Below, in pieces: positions 47,126 through 55,641 of a stretch of DNA of 64,000 nt. The stretch spans positions 707,229 to 771,228 of the forward strand of contig NZ_JACAOS010000001.1 of assembly GCF_013386165.1 (NCBI RefSeq), read 5' to 3'. The translations under genes and the position numbers were made by a program. Numbering within the stretch: the first letter of the stretch is position 1; each line of letters starts with the position of its first letter. The notes below the pieces were generated by a model, which searched no databases, was not told where the DNA came from, and saw only the letters and a program-made list of their open reading frames with translations. The DNA comes from Pseudomonas gingeri. Its GTDB lineage: Bacteria; Pseudomonadota; Gammaproteobacteria; Pseudomonadales; Pseudomonadaceae.

Positions 47126-47304
47126 CGATTCTGTTGAAAAAGTCGGTCTCGGCTTTCACGAAAGAAAAGTACGCGTCTGAGATTGAAATCCATATTTTGA
47201 GCAGAGGGTACGGACTCAGATTTCACGTAGCAGCGTGCAAAAATGACGTTTTCACCGCTCAATGCATGGACCGCCAGCCCGGGTCGACTTTTTCAACAGA
47301 ATCG
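47126..47304 (+). mobile_element. 179-bp miniature inverted-repeat element, copy 2
   Basis: This is the same element as at 43584-43763, in the same orientation, with perfect 20-bp terminal inverted repeats. Immediately to its right another TTCTGCC...GGCAGAAA hairpin occurs (47312-47336), as beside copy 1, so both copies sit in similar target sequence. The 250 bases to its left hold no gene. Confidence 0.85.
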
Positions 47305-47429
47305 GCCGATTTCTGCCCGTTGCGAGAGGCAGAAAGCGACCCATTGCCGCCGGTCAACATTGGCTGAAATGGGTCGAACGTGGTTAGTCATGAGATGCCG
47401 CGTTTCGCAATTTTGCTGCTAGATTGTAA

Positions 47430-47510
47430 TCAGGAGATGGCATTCCTCCTTTAACCGCCTTCGTGCTGATGATGCCTACGTGAACCCTGGACAGGGTGCG
47501 TAGGTGTATC
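47430..47510 (+). promoter_or_regulatory. Fluoride riboswitch upstream of crcB
   Basis: The conserved core of the crcB RNA motif is visible: GGAGATGGCATTCCTCC, TTAACCGCC and GCTGATGATGCCTACG, in the right order and spacing. CCTACG (47475-47480) pairs with CGTAGG (47499-47504), and a further hairpin (CCTGTCC/GGACAGG) lies downstream. The motif binds fluoride and turns on fluoride-exporter genes; crcB begins about 115 bases downstream. Confidence 0.92.
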
Positions 47511-47623
47511 CGCCTCCTGTCCCCAATCTAGGACAGGATTATGATCCTACTACCACAGTCGCCACTCCCTTGTTGTGCTTACCTGCGAGCTGTTTGGCCT
47601 AGGTCTGACGGGGTGAGCCCACC

Positions 47624-48007
47624 ATGCTGAAATCACTTGTAATTATCGCCGTTGGCGCGTCACTTGGTGCCTGGTTGCGCTGGCTCTTGGGCATGAAGCT
47701 AAACGCTCTGTTTCCTACGATTCCCCCAGGCACAGTGGTTGCGAACATGGTTGGGGGCTACATCATTGGCCTAGCTATCGCGTTTTTAGCCGCATCCCCC
47801 ACCCTGAGTCCTGAGTGGCGTCTGCTGATCATCACGGGATTCTGTGGCGGACTTACCACCTTTTCTACCTTTTCGGCAGAAACAGTTGCCCTGATCCAGG
47901 AAGGCAGGCTGCTGTGGGCGCTTGGTTCGGTTTCATTGCACGTCGTGGGCTCGCTGGCGATGACGGCTGCCGGGCTTCTGTCCTATCAAATGATTGGCAC
48001 GCGTTGA
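47624..48007 (+). CDS. crcB: Fluoride channel CrcB/FluC
   Basis: The 127-residue protein has four membrane helices and the family motifs [29 protein letters not shown] and [15 protein letters not shown]. The last contains the Phe box and Thr/Ser track of the dual-topology fluoride channel. It lets fluoride flow out of the cytoplasm. It follows a fluoride riboswitch and leads a DUF190 gene by 10 bases. Confidence 0.95.
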   Translation: MLKSLVIIAVGASLGAWLRWLLGMKLNALFPTIPPGTVVANMVGGYIIGLAIAFLAASPTLSPEWRLLIITGFCGGLTTFSTFSAETVALIQEGRLLWALGSVSLHVVGSLAMTAAGLLSYQMIGTR

Positions 48008-48017
48008 GGAGATGGAA

Positions 48018-48341
48018 ATGAAAGGTTTTCTGGTGATTTTCTTTACCCAACAGAACCGTCGTTATCAGGGAAAGATGCTCGGCGACTGGATCGTAGATTT
48101 GGCGAAAGAAATGGGACTACGTGGTGCGACCCTATCTACGGGTATCGAGGGTTTTGGGCATACCGGTCGGCTCCACTCCTCGCATTTTTTTGAACTAGCG
48201 GATCAGCCTACCGAGATTCGCATGGCTATCACCGAGGACGAGTCTGAACGGTTGTTCAAGCAATTGGAGCTTGAGGAAATCTCGGTGTTTTACATAAAGA
48301 CTCCAATTGAAATGGGCTTCGTCGGCAAAAAAACCACCTAG
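48018..48341 (+). CDS. DUF190 (PII-like) protein, first copy
   Basis: This 107-residue protein has the DUF190 pattern: MKGFLVIFFTQQNRRYQGKML, GATLSTGIEGFGHTGRLHSSHFFELADQPTEI and a final strand with TPIEMG. The fold is ferredoxin/PII-like. DUF190 genes often lie next to crcB and are taken to be regulatory partners of the channel. ATG 48018 is chosen because GAGGAG lies six bases upstream; ATG 48012 is too close to it. Confidence 0.88.
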   Translation: MKGFLVIFFTQQNRRYQGKMLGDWIVDLAKEMGLRGATLSTGIEGFGHTGRLHSSHFFELADQPTEIRMAITEDESERLFKQLELEEISVFYIKTPIEMGFVGKKTT

Positions 48342-48444
48342 TCCGGCATCCTTTTACCAGGCAAGGCTTCAGGAAATCTTCCTGTGTTTAATAGCTCCGT
48401 AACATGATTTTACATTTTGAGCGGAGCTAGATAAGATCGACGGA

Positions 48445-48537
48445 TTGGAGATGGCATTCCTCCATTAACCAACCGCTGCGCCCGTAGCAGCTGATGATGC
48501 CTACAGAAACCTGATCAAACCAGGTCTGTAGGCGTTC
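48445..48537 (+). promoter_or_regulatory. Fluoride riboswitch upstream of the CLC-F gene
   Basis: The same core recurs: GGAGATGGCATTCCTCC, ATTAACCAACCGC, GCTGATGATGCCTAC. CCTACAGA (48500-48507) pairs with TCTGTAGG (48525-48532), which can act as the switching hairpin. The antiporter gene starts about 55 bases downstream. It gives the second half of the island its own fluoride control. Confidence 0.92.
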
Positions 48538-48590
48538 GCGCTCAGAATCCCTTTTTGGTCAGGCCCACTTACATTTTTGTGGCTGGCCAA

Positions 48591-49937
48591 ATGTCTAAAT
48601 TTCGACGACCTGAACAACTCGACTTACTGCCCTATATAGCGAAATGGCTTGCGCTCGCTGGCCTAGTAGCTCTTTTGGCAGGCTCTGCTTCTGCGTTATT
48701 CCTCCTTTCCTTGGATCATGCCACCCAGTGGCGAGAAACCCATCCTTGGGTGATCTGGCTCCTGCCAGTGGCTGGCTTCGCCGTGGGACTTGCGTATCAC
48801 TTGATAGGCAAACCCGTTGATGCCGGAAACAACCTGATCATCGATGAGATCCATGATCCTAAGAAGATAGTGCCTTTGCGCATGGTGCCGATGGTGCTGA
48901 TCGGAACCGTGGTTTCCCACCTCTTCGGTGCATCTGTGGGACGTGAGGGTACGGCGGTGCAGATGGGCGGCGCCCTTGCCGATCAACTGACGCATGTCTT
49001 CCGTCTACGCCGCGAAGACCGTCGGGTGATTCTGATGGCTGGCATCAGCGCTGGTTTTGCGTCCGTCTTCGGCACCCCCCTCGCTGGAGCTTTGTTTGGA
49101 CTTGAAGTGTTGGCCATTGGACGTATGCGTTACGACGCGCTTTTCCCTTGTGTGGTTGCGGCGATCGTTGCTGACCAGGTGGGACAAGCCTGGGGAGTGG
49201 TTCACACACATTACGTCATTGGCGAAGTGGTGCCGGTGCAGCTCTGGAGCGTTATGGCTGTGGTAGCCGCTGGGATTGTCTTCGGCCTTACAGGCCTGCT
49301 ATTCGCGACAGCGACCCACAAGCTCGGGGCCTTCGTTAAGCGGCTTATCACCTATTCACCATTAAGACCCTTCGCCGGTGGCCTGCTGATCGCAGTCGCA
49401 GTGTGGGGGCTCGGTAGTAACCATTACATCGACGTCGATAAGTACATCGGACTGGGCATTCCGAGCATCGTCCAATCCTTTCAAATGCCAATGGCTCCGT
49501 GGGATTGGCTCGAAAAAATGGTGTTCACCGTTGTCTCCCTGGGTACTGGATTCAAGGGCGGCGAAGTCACTCCGCTGTTTTACATCGGCGCCACTTTGGG
49601 GAATGCGCTGGCTCCCCTCTTGCACCTTCCCTTCGGCATGCTGGCTGGTATCGGCTTTGTCGCCGTCTTTGCCGGTGCAGCTAATACACCACTGGCAACC
49701 ATCGTCATGGCCATGGAGCTCTTCGGGCCCGAAATTGCTCCGCTTGCAGCCATTGCCTGTATCGCCAGTTATCTCGTATCCGGACATACCGGGATCTATC
49801 ACGCCCAGCGCGTCGGTCACAGCAAGCATCACCGTCCTCTTCCGGACGAGATTCGGCTCTCTGATATCAAGCAATTTCATGCTCAAACTGAATCCGCTAG
49901 CGAGCGGAAAGTGGCTCTTATGGGGGAAGAGAAATGA
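48591..49937 (+). CDS. CLC-F type fluoride/proton antiporter
   Basis: This 448-residue CLC transporter has GREGTAVQMG (the ion-path Glu motif) and VDAGNNLI, the stretch that replaces the chloride-type GSGIP selectivity sequence in fluoride-specific CLC proteins. About ten or more membrane segments span residues 20-420, ending with NTPLATIVMAMELFG. It should expel fluoride in exchange for protons. The riboswitch upstream supports this. I use the ATG giving MSKFRRPEQ; no strong ribosome-binding site is seen, and an in-frame GTG 12 bases upstream is possible. Confidence 0.93.
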   Translation: MSKFRRPEQLDLLPYIAKWLALAGLVALLAGSASALFLLSLDHATQWRETHPWVIWLLPVAGFAVGLAYHLIGKPVDAGNNLIIDEIHDPKKIVPLRMVPMVLIGTVVSHLFGASVGREGTAVQMGGALADQLTHVFRLRREDRRVILMAGISAGFASVFGTPLAGALFGLEVLAIGRMRYDALFPCVVAAIVADQVGQAWGVVHTHYVIGEVVPVQLWSVMAVVAAGIVFGLTGLLFATATHKLGAFVKRLITYSPLRPFAGGLLIAVAVWGLGSNHYIDVDKYIGLGIPSIVQSFQMPMAPWDWLEKMVFTVVSLGTGFKGGEVTPLFYIGATLGNALAPLLHLPFGMLAGIGFVAVFAGAANTPLATIVMAMELFGPEIAPLAAIACIASYLVSGHTGIYHAQRVGHSKHHRPLPDEIRLSDIKQFHAQTESASERKVALMGEEK

Positions 49938-50299
49938 CCGAACATCGCCAAGATCGCCTGACAGCTTTGCAGCTCTATTTCCCTGGCGCTAGTCGGGCTC
50001 GAGTTACAAATTTCTGGCATCACCTAAGTGCGCCCGCGCTTGCCCAACACCTTCTTAACGTCGCGCAAAAAGCCAAGATTGAGCAGGTCATGCTCAAACC
50101 GATTTCTGCAGGTTATTTGCCGGGACATCGCATTTCCCATCATCACCCGGAGCTTGGTGATATGAATCATCCCCAGTGTCTGGAATTGCTGGATACAGAG
50201 GGCAAGCTGCGCACCTTCCTGCGCGACCACGCTGACGAGTTGTGCAAGGTGCGAGCAGTTCTTCTCTTATGCGAGTTACCGCTCAGTGAGGCCTTGTAA
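49934..50299 (+). CDS. Unknown protein coupled to the CLC-F gene
   Basis: The 121-residue soluble protein overlaps the antiporter stop by 4 bases. It has a histidine-rich middle (GHRISHHHPELGDMNHP) and a predicted alpha/beta pattern ending in a hydrophobic strand (VRAVLLLCELPL), which hints at a small PII- or ferredoxin-like fold. I know no family. Coupling to the antiporter and the DUF190 gene downstream suggest a regulatory or metal-related part in fluoride resistance. Confidence 0.6.
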   Translation: MTEHRQDRLTALQLYFPGASRARVTNFWHHLSAPALAQHLLNVAQKAKIEQVMLKPISAGYLPGHRISHHHPELGDMNHPQCLELLDTEGKLRTFLRDHADELCKVRAVLLLCELPLSEAL

Positions 50300-50382
50300 T
50301 TCAGTTCTAAGAAACAGTTCGCAAATGAAGAGGCTTGGCCGACCAGGCGTTGGTCGGTCTCGCCACATTAGAGGATGTTGCC

Positions 50383-50706
50383 ATGAATGGCTTTCAACTG
50401 ACGTTTTTCACTGAGCAGAGTACCAACTACCAGCACCTTCCACTGGGAGAGTGGTTGGTCGAGTTCGCCAAGCGAGAGGGTGTGCTGGGTGCGACGTTAG
50501 TGAGCGGTACGGAGGGGTTGGATCATTTGGGACATTTGCATACCGCACATTTCCTCAGCGGTGCCGATCATCCCGTCACGGTGACGATATCCACTGATGA
50601 ACCTGGGTGCGACAAGTTGCTGGAGGCATTAGCCAAGGAGTCGTTTTCGCTGAGCTATATCAAATTGCCCATTGAGTACGGTCGAGTCGGCCAAGCGGAA
50701 AACTAA
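50383..50706 (+). CDS. DUF190 (PII-like) protein, second copy
   Basis: A 107-residue DUF190 protein (MNGFQLTFFTEQSTNYQHLP..., GATLVSGTEGLDHLGHLHTAHF..., LPIEYG), clearly related to the product of 48018-48341 but diverged. GAGG lies eight bases upstream of the ATG. Its presence with CLC-F mirrors the first copy's pairing with CrcB, as if each exporter has its own DUF190 partner. Confidence 0.87.
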   Translation: MNGFQLTFFTEQSTNYQHLPLGEWLVEFAKREGVLGATLVSGTEGLDHLGHLHTAHFLSGADHPVTVTISTDEPGCDKLLEALAKESFSLSYIKLPIEYGRVGQAEN

Positions 50707-50747
50707 AACACACCGTTTTGGACAGCTAACAAAAAAGGATAAACGCC

Positions 50748-51014
50748 ATGTACCGAGTTTATAACCTGCGTCCACAACCTGCTCCCGCTGGCTGGGCTCG
50801 TACCAACAGGCCGCTCCTCGTAGGACTGATTTTTTGGTCAATTTTTCTGGCGGGGATTGCAGGCAGCCAAAGGGTCTCCAGCGAGGGGTGGTACATCGTG
50901 ACCTCCCTCGAAGGCGCCTTAGTAACGATGCGCATGCCCAGTGAGAAGTCCTGCAAGGCCGACTTAGCCCACACCTGCGTGCCGGGCTACGAGCTGAGAG
51001 CACAGCAACGTTGA
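50748..51014 (+). CDS. Small membrane protein of the fluoride island
   Basis: The 88-residue protein has a single membrane helix (PLLVGLIFWSIFLAGIAG) and a C-terminal domain with two cysteines (SCKADLAHTC) that is likely periplasmic. AAAAAGGA precedes the ATG. Nothing identifies a family. It lies in line with the antiporter and enolase genes. Confidence 0.6.
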   Translation: MYRVYNLRPQPAPAGWARTNRPLLVGLIFWSIFLAGIAGSQRVSSEGWYIVTSLEGALVTMRMPSEKSCKADLAHTCVPGYELRAQQR

Positions 51015-51117
51015 GCGTAATGAGCGCGATGGCGGTGGGTAATCCAAAGATGAGATTGCGAAATGGAACTCACCGACGTCGGCTCATAAAAACCACTTTA
51101 GAAAATTAGGAGACCAC

Positions 51118-51459
51118 ATGAGCTCAGTGATGCTGAGCAGCGTATTCGGGCTTGTGATGGGTAAGTTTTTTACAGGATCAGTCTATGAATTCGCCGTGCT
51201 GTTCATCGTAAGCATTGGCGTGTCGTTGCTGACCTTTCATCTGCTCAATCAAAGGCGGGCCAGGCTACAAGCCCAGACTGCGTACTGCTGCTCCGTGATG
51301 GTTGCGTCAAACCAAATGCTGGAGCTTTTCCAGATGGCAAAGGAAGGGCAGTTCATGCCCTTGGTGGGAGAGATTCCTGAACTAATTATTGGAGGCTTCT
51401 TGGTTCCCGCAATTGCGGTGTCGGCAGTGCAGCTGTTCAGGATACTCATGGAGAGCTGA
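51118..51459 (+). CDS. Small membrane protein of the fluoride island
   Basis: This 113-residue product has two or three membrane segments (SVYEFAVLFIVSIGVSLLTFHLL, LIIGGFLVPAIAVSAVQLF). TTAGGAG precedes the ATG with good spacing. No family is recognised. It lies directly before the enolase gene and is probably co-transcribed with it. Confidence 0.6.
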   Translation: MSSVMLSSVFGLVMGKFFTGSVYEFAVLFIVSIGVSLLTFHLLNQRRARLQAQTAYCCSVMVASNQMLELFQMAKEGQFMPLVGEIPELIIGGFLVPAIAVSAVQLFRILMES

Positions 51460-51502
51460 CGTCCGACATAGAGGTCTCTCAACGGATTCACGTGGTTAAT
51501 GA

Positions 51503-52816
<1,314 letters not shown>

Positions 52817-52861
52817 TATCCACCGATTTGAGGCCAACCAGTTTGAAACGAGAGATACGTA

Positions 52862-53068
52862 ATGACCCCGTCAGAGAAGCTAGTCGACTGGAACAAGAGA
52901 TGGAGAATCCAGAGCGGCATTGTCATTTGTCGAAAGTGCGCGGCGCAGCAGCCCGAGACATTGAGTCATCAACCGTTCGCCCACGGCTCAGGCTGTGGTG
53001 AGGTCAGCTCGCAATTTTTGCAACCTTGGACTGACTTGGATGCGATCAGAAAGTCATTCGTCTTATAG
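52862..53068 (+). CDS. Small protein with a CxxC pair
   Basis: This 68-residue product has CRKC near residue 23 and a later SGCGE, which could make a small zinc site. GAGAGA lies before the ATG. It is between the enolase and pyrophosphatase genes in the same direction. No family is recognised. Confidence 0.5.
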   Translation: MTPSEKLVDWNKRWRIQSGIVICRKCAAQQPETLSHQPFAHGSGCGEVSSQFLQPWTDLDAIRKSFVL

Positions 53069-53173
53069 CCGGTAAATCTGTTGGTTTGGTCAGCGAAAAA
53101 AATCGAATCACGTGTATCCGTTGGCAAAAACGTCAGCGGCCTTAGCCTTTCATAGAAGCTTGGAGATATGAGC

Positions 53174-53704
53174 ATGAGCTACACGGACATTCCAGCTGGT
53201 AACGCCATCCCCGATGACTTTTTCACCGTTATCGAGATTCCCGCAAACCACTCTCCGATCAAGTACGAGGTGGACAAGCCAAGCGGGCAGATTTTCGTCG
53301 ACCGCTTCCTCAGTACGCCGATGTTCTACCCGGCCAACTACGGGTTCATTCCAAATACGCTGAGCGATGACGGCGATCCTCTCGACGTTCTGGTGATTTG
53401 CCCTTACCCGGTATCGCCTGGCGTTGTCATCCGCAGTCGCCCGGTTGGTGTGATGTACATGACTGACGAAGCCGGAGCGGATGCCAAAGTGATCGCAGTA
53501 CCTCATGAAAAACTCAGCTCGATGTACAGCGACGTCAAGGAATGCTCAGACCTCCCTGCGTTACTCCTCGCACAGATCCAGCACTTCTTCGAAAACTACA
53601 AGGCATTGGAGCCGGGCAAGTGGGTGAAGATGGGCCGTTGGGGGAGCGCGGACGAAGCGCGGGAAGAGATTCGCAAGTCGGTCGCGGCGTACATTCCGAA
53701 ATAA
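53174..53704 (+). CDS. ppa: Inorganic pyrophosphatase, accessory copy
   Basis: A family I soluble pyrophosphatase of 176 residues hydrolyses PPi to phosphate. The signature DGDPLDVLV is intact, as are [25 protein letters not shown] and [16 protein letters not shown]. Family I enzymes are very strongly inhibited by fluoride, and pyrophosphatase genes are known members of fluoride-riboswitch regulons. ATG 53174 is chosen for GGAG eight bases upstream; ATG 53168 is too close. A core ppa copy should exist elsewhere in the genome. Confidence 0.94.
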   Translation: MSYTDIPAGNAIPDDFFTVIEIPANHSPIKYEVDKPSGQIFVDRFLSTPMFYPANYGFIPNTLSDDGDPLDVLVICPYPVSPGVVIRSRPVGVMYMTDEAGADAKVIAVPHEKLSSMYSDVKECSDLPALLLAQIQHFFENYKALEPGKWVKMGRWGSADEAREEIRKSVAAYIPK

Positions 53705-53813
53705 GTCATCCGCCAAATTGACTGCGTCAGCCGGGAGTAGGTACTGAGGGGCAAGTGATTTGCGATTGGCCTCTCAGTCGCTCGCAACATCAAATGTTCA
53801 GGGAAACACTCGC

Positions 53814-54239
53814 ATGGAAAAATGGGTGGCTTATGCCTTCATCTCAATGTTTTTTGCCGGGTTTACTTCTGTGATCGCCAAGATGGGACTCGCAGGGATT
53901 TCAGCTGAGCTTGGTCTAACAGTTCGCACCCTGTTCGTGTGTGCCTTTGTACTCGTATTCGCAGCCTGGGCTGTTCCGACACAGGAAGTGACCAGCATCA
54001 CAAGCCGAAATCTGTATTGGCTAGGACTGTCTGGCGTTACCACTGCCTTGTCGTGGATCTTCTACTACAAGGCACTCAAGGTCGGGGATGTCGCCACCGT
54101 GGCACTGATCGATAAAGGTAGCGTGGTCGTTGCCATGCTGCTCGCCGGTCTGGTGCTTCGAGAGGTCATCACAGTTCGCATGATCGCCGGTGCAGGTCTG
54201 ATCGTAGCAGGGCTGCTGGTCATCGCCAAAAAGCCGTAG
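53814..54239 (+). CDS. EamA-like half-size (DMT superfamily) transporter
   Basis: The 141-residue protein has five membrane helices and the EamA pattern (WIFYYKALKVGDVATVALIDKGSVVVAMLLAGLVLRE). Most EamA proteins have two such units; this is a single unit that must work as a dimer, as in small multidrug-type members. It is the last gene of the fluoride island. Its substrate is unknown; export of a fluoride-linked metabolite or ion would be a guess. Confidence 0.82.
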   Translation: MEKWVAYAFISMFFAGFTSVIAKMGLAGISAELGLTVRTLFVCAFVLVFAAWAVPTQEVTSITSRNLYWLGLSGVTTALSWIFYYKALKVGDVATVALIDKGSVVVAMLLAGLVLREVITVRMIAGAGLIVAGLLVIAKKP

Positions 54240-54528
54240 GTTCTCAAGCATTCAATTTTGGGCTGTCAGACACAGCGCGCGCTCCAGTCACGCGAGATCC
54301 CAAGCGCTGAGGATGGAAACCATCCATACGAAGTCCAGCGAGTAAAAAATTTGGGTAATGAGTCGCAGGTGTCACGGCTCTGTGGGCGGGTGTACCGCCA
54401 TGGATCACTCATCAATTTTGAATCGGTACTAGTTTCGTACGCCTCGGAATGACTGCTTCTGGCCGATTTTTGCCTGTCGCCACCGTTTGCTTTAGGTCGA
54501 GTCTAGCCAGTCATGGAGCTCATGTGCA
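54240..54528. other. Right edge of the cargo without a gene
   Basis: About 290 bases hold short frames only. A relic with GGCCGATTTTTGCC (around 54460) resembles the target sequence next to the miniature elements, so older insertions may have passed here. The IS21-type solitary end follows directly. Confidence 0.4.
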
Positions 54529-54591
54529 CTGGTCAAGTCGAATGCAAACGACTGGTCAAGTCGAATGCAAATGGGTGGTCAAGTCCATGCA
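54529..54591 (+). repeat. Solitary IS21-type right end
   Basis: Three units of the same ~22-bp repeat (two exact GGTCAAGTCGAATGCAA words and GGTCAAGTCCATGCA at the tip) repeat the layout of the right end at 36802-36864, in the same orientation, but without a transposase gene next to it. It marks the boundary of the cargo, 100 bases before the stop of the DsbA-like transfer gene. Confidence 0.85.
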
Positions 54592-54694
54592 ATTACTCAG
54601 GGCCGCTGTTCGGTGTGCCTAGCTGATCATAAGTGGCAAATTCGAGTCTCTCCACTGCCAAAGTTCGCACCTGGCAGGCTTGGTTGAGAGGCTT

Positions 54695-55345
54695 TCAGCG
54701 AACAGCAGCGTTGTTGATATTGTTTGCAAGCCAATCAATCGCGGACAGCAGCGTGACCCCGTCTGCCGGCCCCTCAAGCTTCACTGACTTGCCAGTTGTG
54801 TTGTCTCTGATCATCAAACTCGGGGTCGCTTCCACACCAAGTGAGCTTGCTTCTCGGGCTTGCTGGTCAATGTGCAAGGCGACCTGCATGTCATTGACCG
54901 AACAGGACTCCAGCTCGCTGCTGTTGATACCGGCGACGTCAAGATGGCCATCGAGTCCCTGGCCATTGCTGCGTGTCCGCTCGAAGGTCTGATCCACGGC
55001 CTGCCAGAATGCTGCCGGCCCGCCCAGTTTTCCGGCGCATTCGACACGTCGTGCCTCGCGTAAAGCAGCAGGGCCGTGAAACCCCAGTGGCAGGTGGTGC
55101 CACTTGAGGTTTACGTCTTTTTGCTGTTGCACCCATGACTTCAGGCTTGGGGTGTAAGTTTTGCAGTAAGGACACTCCAGATCTGCAAACTCTGTAATGG
55201 TCCACCGGGCCTCCGCAGGGCCGTAAACCCACGGCCCTTCATGAGTTGGTGTCTGCACCAGGTTCCTGATTAAGGGGACGCTCGCGACCATCAGCCCTGC
55301 AAGAACAGCGACCGGAATGATTATGCGGGAGGGAAGCTGCCTCAT
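54695..55345 (-). CDS. DsbA-like thiol-disulfide protein of the transfer operon
   Basis: The 216-residue exported protein has an N-terminal membrane anchor or signal (residues 8-28) and a thioredoxin fold with active site CPYC (FADLECPYCKTYTPSLKSWVQ). The helical insertion and cis-Pro loop (GVEATPSLMI) fit the DsbA/DsbC class. It probably makes disulfides in the cysteine-rich PFL_4710/4711 proteins. The ATG is chosen because it overlaps the upstream stop (ATGA). It is the last gene before the cargo break. Confidence 0.85.
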   Translation of the reverse strand: MRQLPSRIIIPVAVLAGLMVASVPLIRNLVQTPTHEGPWVYGPAEARWTITEFADLECPYCKTYTPSLKSWVQQQKDVNLKWHHLPLGFHGPAALREARRVECAGKLGGPAAFWQAVDQTFERTRSNGQGLDGHLDVAGINSSELESCSVNDMQVALHIDQQAREASSLGVEATPSLMIRDNTTGKSVKLEGPADGVTLLSAIDWLANNINNAAVR

Positions 55346-55641
55346 GCCGGCGCCCTGACGCATTTCGTCGGCGGTAGCAGTGCGTGTTTGCGCAAAGCTT
55401 CAATCAGCGAGGTCTCTGCCAGTTCGGGCTGGGGGTGGTGTCTGAACCATTCGTCCAGCACGAGCTTGAGTTGAGATTCGATATCACGCCGGTCCACGGC
55501 CCTCACCAATACCTGCTCCAGCTGCTCGATCAGCACAGGCGCACACACTTTAAGGGTCTGCAGAGCGTCCTCCCCAGGCGTTTGAAGCAACTGGGTCAGG
55601 TTTTCAATCAAGTTCTGAGTCAGGGTATTCAGTGTTCTCAT
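55342..55641 (-). CDS. Small conserved-position transfer-operon protein
   Basis: The 99-residue helical protein (MRTLNTLTQNLIENLTQLLQ..., VLDEWFRHHPQPELAETSLIEALRKHALL) has no motif that I recognise. It overlaps both the ATPase stop and the DsbA-like start by 4 bases, which fixes it as part of the operon. Confidence 0.7.
   Translation of the reverse strand: MRTLNTLTQNLIENLTQLLQTPGEDALQTLKVCAPVLIEQLEQVLVRAVDRRDIESQLKLVLDEWFRHHPQPELAETSLIEALRKHALLPPTKCVRAPA

Noticed and set aside
47107..47367. 86-residue frame across the second miniature element
   Set aside because: The frame simply reads through the inverted-repeat element and its flanks, and it is broken by the single-base difference in the first copy.
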